Positions 41,767 to 44,186 of a DNA stretch of 44,186 nt are shown here, piece by piece. The DNA lies in the NCBI GenBank assembly GCA_001802125.1, contig MGZK01000124.1, forward strand, positions 1 to 44,186, read 5' to 3'. Within the stretch, counting starts at the first letter, position 1. Every line of letters begins with the position of its first letter. The stretch comes from Geobacteraceae bacterium GWC2_55_20 (GTDB lineage Bacteria > Desulfobacterota > Desulfuromonadia > Geobacterales > Pseudopelobacteraceae). Position numbers and translations under genes: made by a program. The notes below the pieces were generated by a model. That model did not search any database, was not told where the DNA came from, and saw only the letters and a program-made list of their open reading frames with translations.

Positions 41767-42411
41767 ATGAAAAAATTAAGTTATTTGAGCTTATTAGCCG
41801 TGCTTCTATTTGCTGTACCAACATTCGCCAGCACCCTTTCAGTTGAGTCGGGAGGTATTACTGTTTCCTCATATGATTTCAGTTCCTATGGTACTTCAAC
41901 TGCTCCATGGATTATCAACGAGGATATGACTAGTTCAGGCACGCTGAAATTCGAAAGCGCAGCAGGTGGTTATGTGCTTCCCACTAATCCTAGTGGAACC
42001 GGGACTCATAGTAGTGGCGCCTGGTTCAGAAAGACCGTCACTAATAATACTGGCTCCGCATGGACAAGCTTTGAGCTGGAGTTACAGGTCATTCTAGGCA
42101 CGCCATCCCTGAACGGCGATGGCCTTAGTTTTGCCGATGGCGCCGGATTGATATTTTCTTCAGATCAATTTTCCTCATACACTCGCATTGACACAGTAAG
42201 AGATTATCTCAACTTCAGCAATGGTTCGGTTGATGTAGGAGAGAGCGTTACGTTTAATTTTGCAATCACTGACAATTCGTACAACAATCCTTTCTATTTG
42301 CTCCAGACTCCCAATAAAGTCGATGCCCCTGTACCCGAACCGGCCACGATAATACTTCTCGGAGCTGGTCTCGGTGGGTTGGCTCTCTTGAGAAGGAAGA
42401 TGAGCGCGTAA
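41767..42411 (+). CDS. PEP-CTERM sorting-domain surface protein
   Basis: 214 aa. Signal peptide (MKKLSYLSLLAVLLFAVPTF, cut near ASTL), a Ser/Thr/Gly-rich beta-type body (about 22-180) with no known enzyme motifs, and the sorting tail VPEPATIILLGAGLGGLALL followed by RRKMSA. Exosortase substrate, surface or matrix. AAAGGAG precedes the ATG. AT-rich flanks. It is a single gene with its own sigma54-type promoter; sigma54 control of PEP-CTERM genes through PrsK/PrsR-type pairs has been described in other bacteria, so a similar link is possible. Confidence 0.93.
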   Translation: MKKLSYLSLLAVLLFAVPTFASTLSVESGGITVSSYDFSSYGTSTAPWIINEDMTSSGTLKFESAAGGYVLPTNPSGTGTHSSGAWFRKTVTNNTGSAWTSFELELQVILGTPSLNGDGLSFADGAGLIFSSDQFSSYTRIDTVRDYLNFSNGSVDVGESVTFNFAITDNSYNNPFYLLQTPNKVDAPVPEPATIILLGAGLGGLALLRRKMSA

Positions 42412-42443
42412 TCAATTTCGATCGAGTAATGCACAATTTTATT

Positions 42444-42497
42444 AAATCCTTACTACAAAGGGACGGCCAAGTGACCGTCCCTTTGTAGTAAGGATTT
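42444..42497. repeat. Perfect 23-bp inverted repeat
   Basis: Arms 42444-42466 and 42475-42497 are exact complements (ends AAATCCTTACTACAAAGG and matching CCTTTGTAGTAAGGATTT) around an 8-nt loop. It may terminate the PEP-CTERM transcript, but no T run follows, so a REP/MITE-type element is as likely. Confidence 0.85.
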
Positions 42498-42639
42498 CTG
42501 AAGAAGTTGTGGTCTTTTCAGAATCGTGTGCAATAGGGCTAAACATCGCTTGCCTGTAGGCACACCACAACGCTCTCTCCGGTCAGGTTTACAATGGTGA
42601 TTCCGTCCTGAAACGGCTGTAATATTGTTTGTCATTGCC

Positions 42640-42669
42640 TTGACATACGGTGCATCGACAGTGTATAGA
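42640..42669 (+). promoter_or_regulatory. Promoter of the thiamine gene
   Basis: TTGACA (42640-42645), 18-nt spacer, TATAGA (42664-42669), about 30 nt before the riboswitch. Confidence 0.65.
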
Positions 42670-42698
42670 TTCTCTGTAGCATAAAAACTTAATAAGGC

Positions 42699-42804
42699 CC
42701 TGGGGGAGTTCATTGGAACTGAGATCCGACTGCCGTGGACATGTCATGTTCGCACAGCGGGAACCCTTTGTACCTGAACCGGGTAATTCCGGCGTAGGAA
42801 AGCG
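42699..42804 (+). promoter_or_regulatory. TPP riboswitch (THI box)
   Basis: Conserved pieces in order: GGGGGAGTTCATTGGAACTGAGA (start region; key CTGAGA), then CCCTTTGTACCTGAACCGGG and TAATTCCGGCGTAGGAAAG, which match the TPP-binding CUGAGA and ACCUGA...GCGUAGGGA features. It senses thiamine pyrophosphate and controls the thiED message. Confidence 0.92.
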
Positions 42805-42830
42805 GCTTACAGGATATATAAAAGATCCGG

Positions 42831-42861
42831 CCGCCTGATTTTATTTCAGTGCGGTTTTTTT
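42831..42861 (+). terminator. Riboswitch-controlled terminator (attenuator)
   Basis: CCGC-CTGA-TTTTATT-TCAG-T-GCGG stem with one bulge, followed by seven T, placed between riboswitch and thiED start; TPP binding would favour it. Confidence 0.8.
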
Positions 42862-42877
42862 GTATGGGGAAATTCCG

Positions 42878-44186
42878 GTGAGTGAGACAAACCGTCCTTT
42901 TCGTCTGGTGGTGAACAAACAGCCGCAGACCGCTGCCGTCAAAGGTGTCTATCTGATCACCGACCATGGCGATCGCTTGACGGACAGGGTTTTGCAGGCT
43001 CTGCGCGGCGGTGTTTCCGTGCTTCAGTACCGAGCCAAGGGCAAAGAGCACGGCTCGTGCCTGGACGAAGGCAAGGAATTGAAACGCCTCTGCGCCGGCT
43101 ACGGAGTAACCTTCATCGTCAATGATGCTGTCGGGCTGGCTAAAGAGCTGGATGCTGATGGTGTCCATCTTGGCCAGGATGACGGCACGATAGCCGAAGC
43201 CAGGGAAATGCTCGGCCCGGGCAAAATCATCGGCAAGTCCACCCATAATCTCGAGGAAGCGCTGCAGGCTGAACAGGAAGGCGCAGACTACATCGGTTTC
43301 GGCGCAATGTACCCGACTGAAAGCAAGGCTGTCAGCCACCTGCCAGGAACCGCCGGACTGGCGGCGATCCGCGAACGGATCAGGATTCCGGTTGTGGCAA
43401 TCGGCGGAATAACCGCCTCGAATGCCTGTCGCGTGATTGAGGCGGGCGCCGATGCCCTGGCGGTCATTTCCGCCGTGCTTTCCAGCCCCCGCCCTGATAT
43501 TGCCGTTGCTGAAATGGCGCTGCTTTTCAACCGGGTCCGCCCGTTTCCGCGCGGCGCGGTGCTGAGCCTGGCCGGCAGCGATTCCGGCGGTGGCGCCGGC
43601 ATCCAGGCCGACACCAAGACCATCACGCTGCTGGGAAGCTATGCCGCCACGGTTCTGACGGCGCTGACCGCCCAGAACACCAGGGGGGTCTCTTCGATCC
43701 ACGGTCTGCCGCCTTCCTTTGTGCTCGATCAGCTGGAAACGGTCCTGAGTGATATTCCGATCGATGTGATCAAGACCGGCATGCTGCATACCCCGGCGAT
43801 CATCTCGGCGGTGGCGGAATGTATGCGGGAACGCAAAGTTATGATCCCGCTGGTAATCGATCCTGTGATGGTTGCCAAGGGGGGGGCGGCGCTGCTTGAG
43901 CGCGAGGCGGTCCAGGTTTTCGTGGACCAGCTGCTTCCCCAGGCCTACCTGCTGACCCCGAATGTCCCCGAGACCGAGCGCCTTTTGGGGCGCGCGATCA
44001 GGTCCGAGCAGGAGATGGAGCAGGCGGCCCGTGACCTTCACGCCATGGGAGCGGCCAACGTGCTGGTCAAGGGAGGGCACCTGACCGGGAGGCACTCCAC
44101 CGACATCCTCTTTGACGGCAACCAGTGTCATGCTTTCAGTTCCGAGCGCTTCTTTACCAGCAATACACACGGCACCGGCTGCAGTT
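42878..44186 (+). CDS. thiED: ThiE-ThiD fusion: thiamine-phosphate synthase / HMP(-P) kinase, 3' end cut by window
   Basis: 436 codons to the window edge, no stop. Starts at GTG 42878 (GGGGAA upstream). ThiE half (about 15-215): VYLITDHGDR, SVLQYRAKGK, DGVHLGQDD, GKSTHNLEEA, YPTESKA and VVAIGGITA, joining HMP-PP and HET-P to thiamine phosphate. ThiD half (from about 225): LSLAGSDSGGGAGIQADTKT, VIKTGML, VIDPVMVAKGG, LLTPNVPETERLLG, LVKGGHLTG and, at the edge, NTHGTGCS with the catalytic Cys region, so only a short C-terminal part is missing. One transcript under the TPP riboswitch. Confidence 0.95.
   Translation, partial: MSETNRPFRLVVNKQPQTAAVKGVYLITDHGDRLTDRVLQALRGGVSVLQYRAKGKEHGSCLDEGKELKRLCAGYGVTFIVNDAVGLAKELDADGVHLGQDDGTIAEAREMLGPGKIIGKSTHNLEEALQAEQEGADYIGFGAMYPTESKAVSHLPGTAGLAAIRERIRIPVVAIGGITASNACRVIEAGADALAVISAVLSSPRPDIAVAEMALLFNRVRPFPRGAVLSLAGSDSGGGAGIQADTKTITLLGSYAATVLTALTAQNTRGVSSIHGLPPSFVLDQLETVLSDIPIDVIKTGMLHTPAIISAVAECMRERKVMIPLVIDPVMVAKGGAALLEREAVQVFVDQLLPQAYLLTPNVPETERLLGRAIRSEQEMEQAARDLHAMGAANVLVKGGHLTGRHSTDILFDGNQCHAFSSERFFTSNTHGTGCS

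Noticed and set aside
42453..42713. 86-codon frame on the minus strand before thiED
   Set aside because: It runs through the inverted repeat, the thi promoter and the start of the TPP riboswitch; a chance frame.
1..44186. CRISPR array
   Set aside because: No series of regularly spaced direct repeats of 24-40 bp seen anywhere in the window.

Overview
The window looks like chromosomal DNA of an anaerobic deltaproteobacterium of the Geobacter/Pelobacter type (Desulfuromonadota). This is inferred from the gene mix: a selenocysteine-containing SelD, an EI-Ntr type PtsP, PEP-CTERM surface proteins, many PAS-rich two-component proteins, a sigma54 activator, ferritin-like/rubrerythrin-like proteins and a fused thiE-thiD. 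Most genes are GC-rich; about 9.2-12.4 kb and the stretches around the PEP-CTERM genes are visibly more AT-rich. No species is claimed.

Layout. 1-5.7 kb (minus strand): ptsP, then an alr-selD-ASKHA ATPase cluster; selD carries an in-frame UGA at codon 13. 5.9-8.05 kb: TPR protein and a TatD-radical SAM fusion. 8.1-8.5 kb: divergent tRNA-His(GUG) and tRNA-Ala(GGC) with promoters and terminators. 8.6-12.4 kb: cysteine hydrolase, then an AT-rich accessory stretch (unknown protein ending at an amber codon with further open frame, HNH protein, translationally coupled small protein, zinc-binding small protein, 51-aa membrane peptide). 12.4-15.7 kb: large hybrid sensor kinase. 15.7-18.1 kb: REP-type repeats around a PEP-CTERM gene and a REP-associated Y1 transposase. 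18.1-22.5 kb: patatin lipoprotein, DUF1566 secreted protein, MITE-like inverted-repeat element, gene remnant, dienelactone hydrolase. 22.7-27.5 kb: small secreted repeat protein, REC-PAS-PP2C phosphatase, secreted protein of unknown function, SNF-family Na+ symporter. 27.7-28.3 kb: TumE/TumA-like toxin-antitoxin pair with an operator array. 28.4-32.7 kb: YfbR-like nucleotidase, CHASE2 Ser/Thr kinase, PP2C phosphatase, small DUF2007-like protein. 32.8-41.3 kb: three ferritin-like proteins, a sulfite dehydrogenase/cytochrome operon, a PAS histidine kinase and an NtrC-type regulator. 41.7-42.5 kb: second PEP-CTERM gene. 42.6-44.2 kb: TPP riboswitch and thiED (cut by the window end).

The most interesting unit is 33.8-41.3 kb. 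Upstream of two of the ferritin-like genes I see a sigma54-type -24/-12 element preceded, at nearly the same distance (about 90 bp centre to centre), by the palindrome TGCAACA-AA-TGTTGCA. Further degenerate copies lie beside these and in front of the NtrC-type regulator gene. The simplest reading is that the linked kinase/regulator pair activates both promoters, one driving ferritin-like protein plus kinase and the other driving ferritin-like protein plus sulfite dehydrogenase and two cytochromes. This is inference from sequence; the sites themselves are directly visible.
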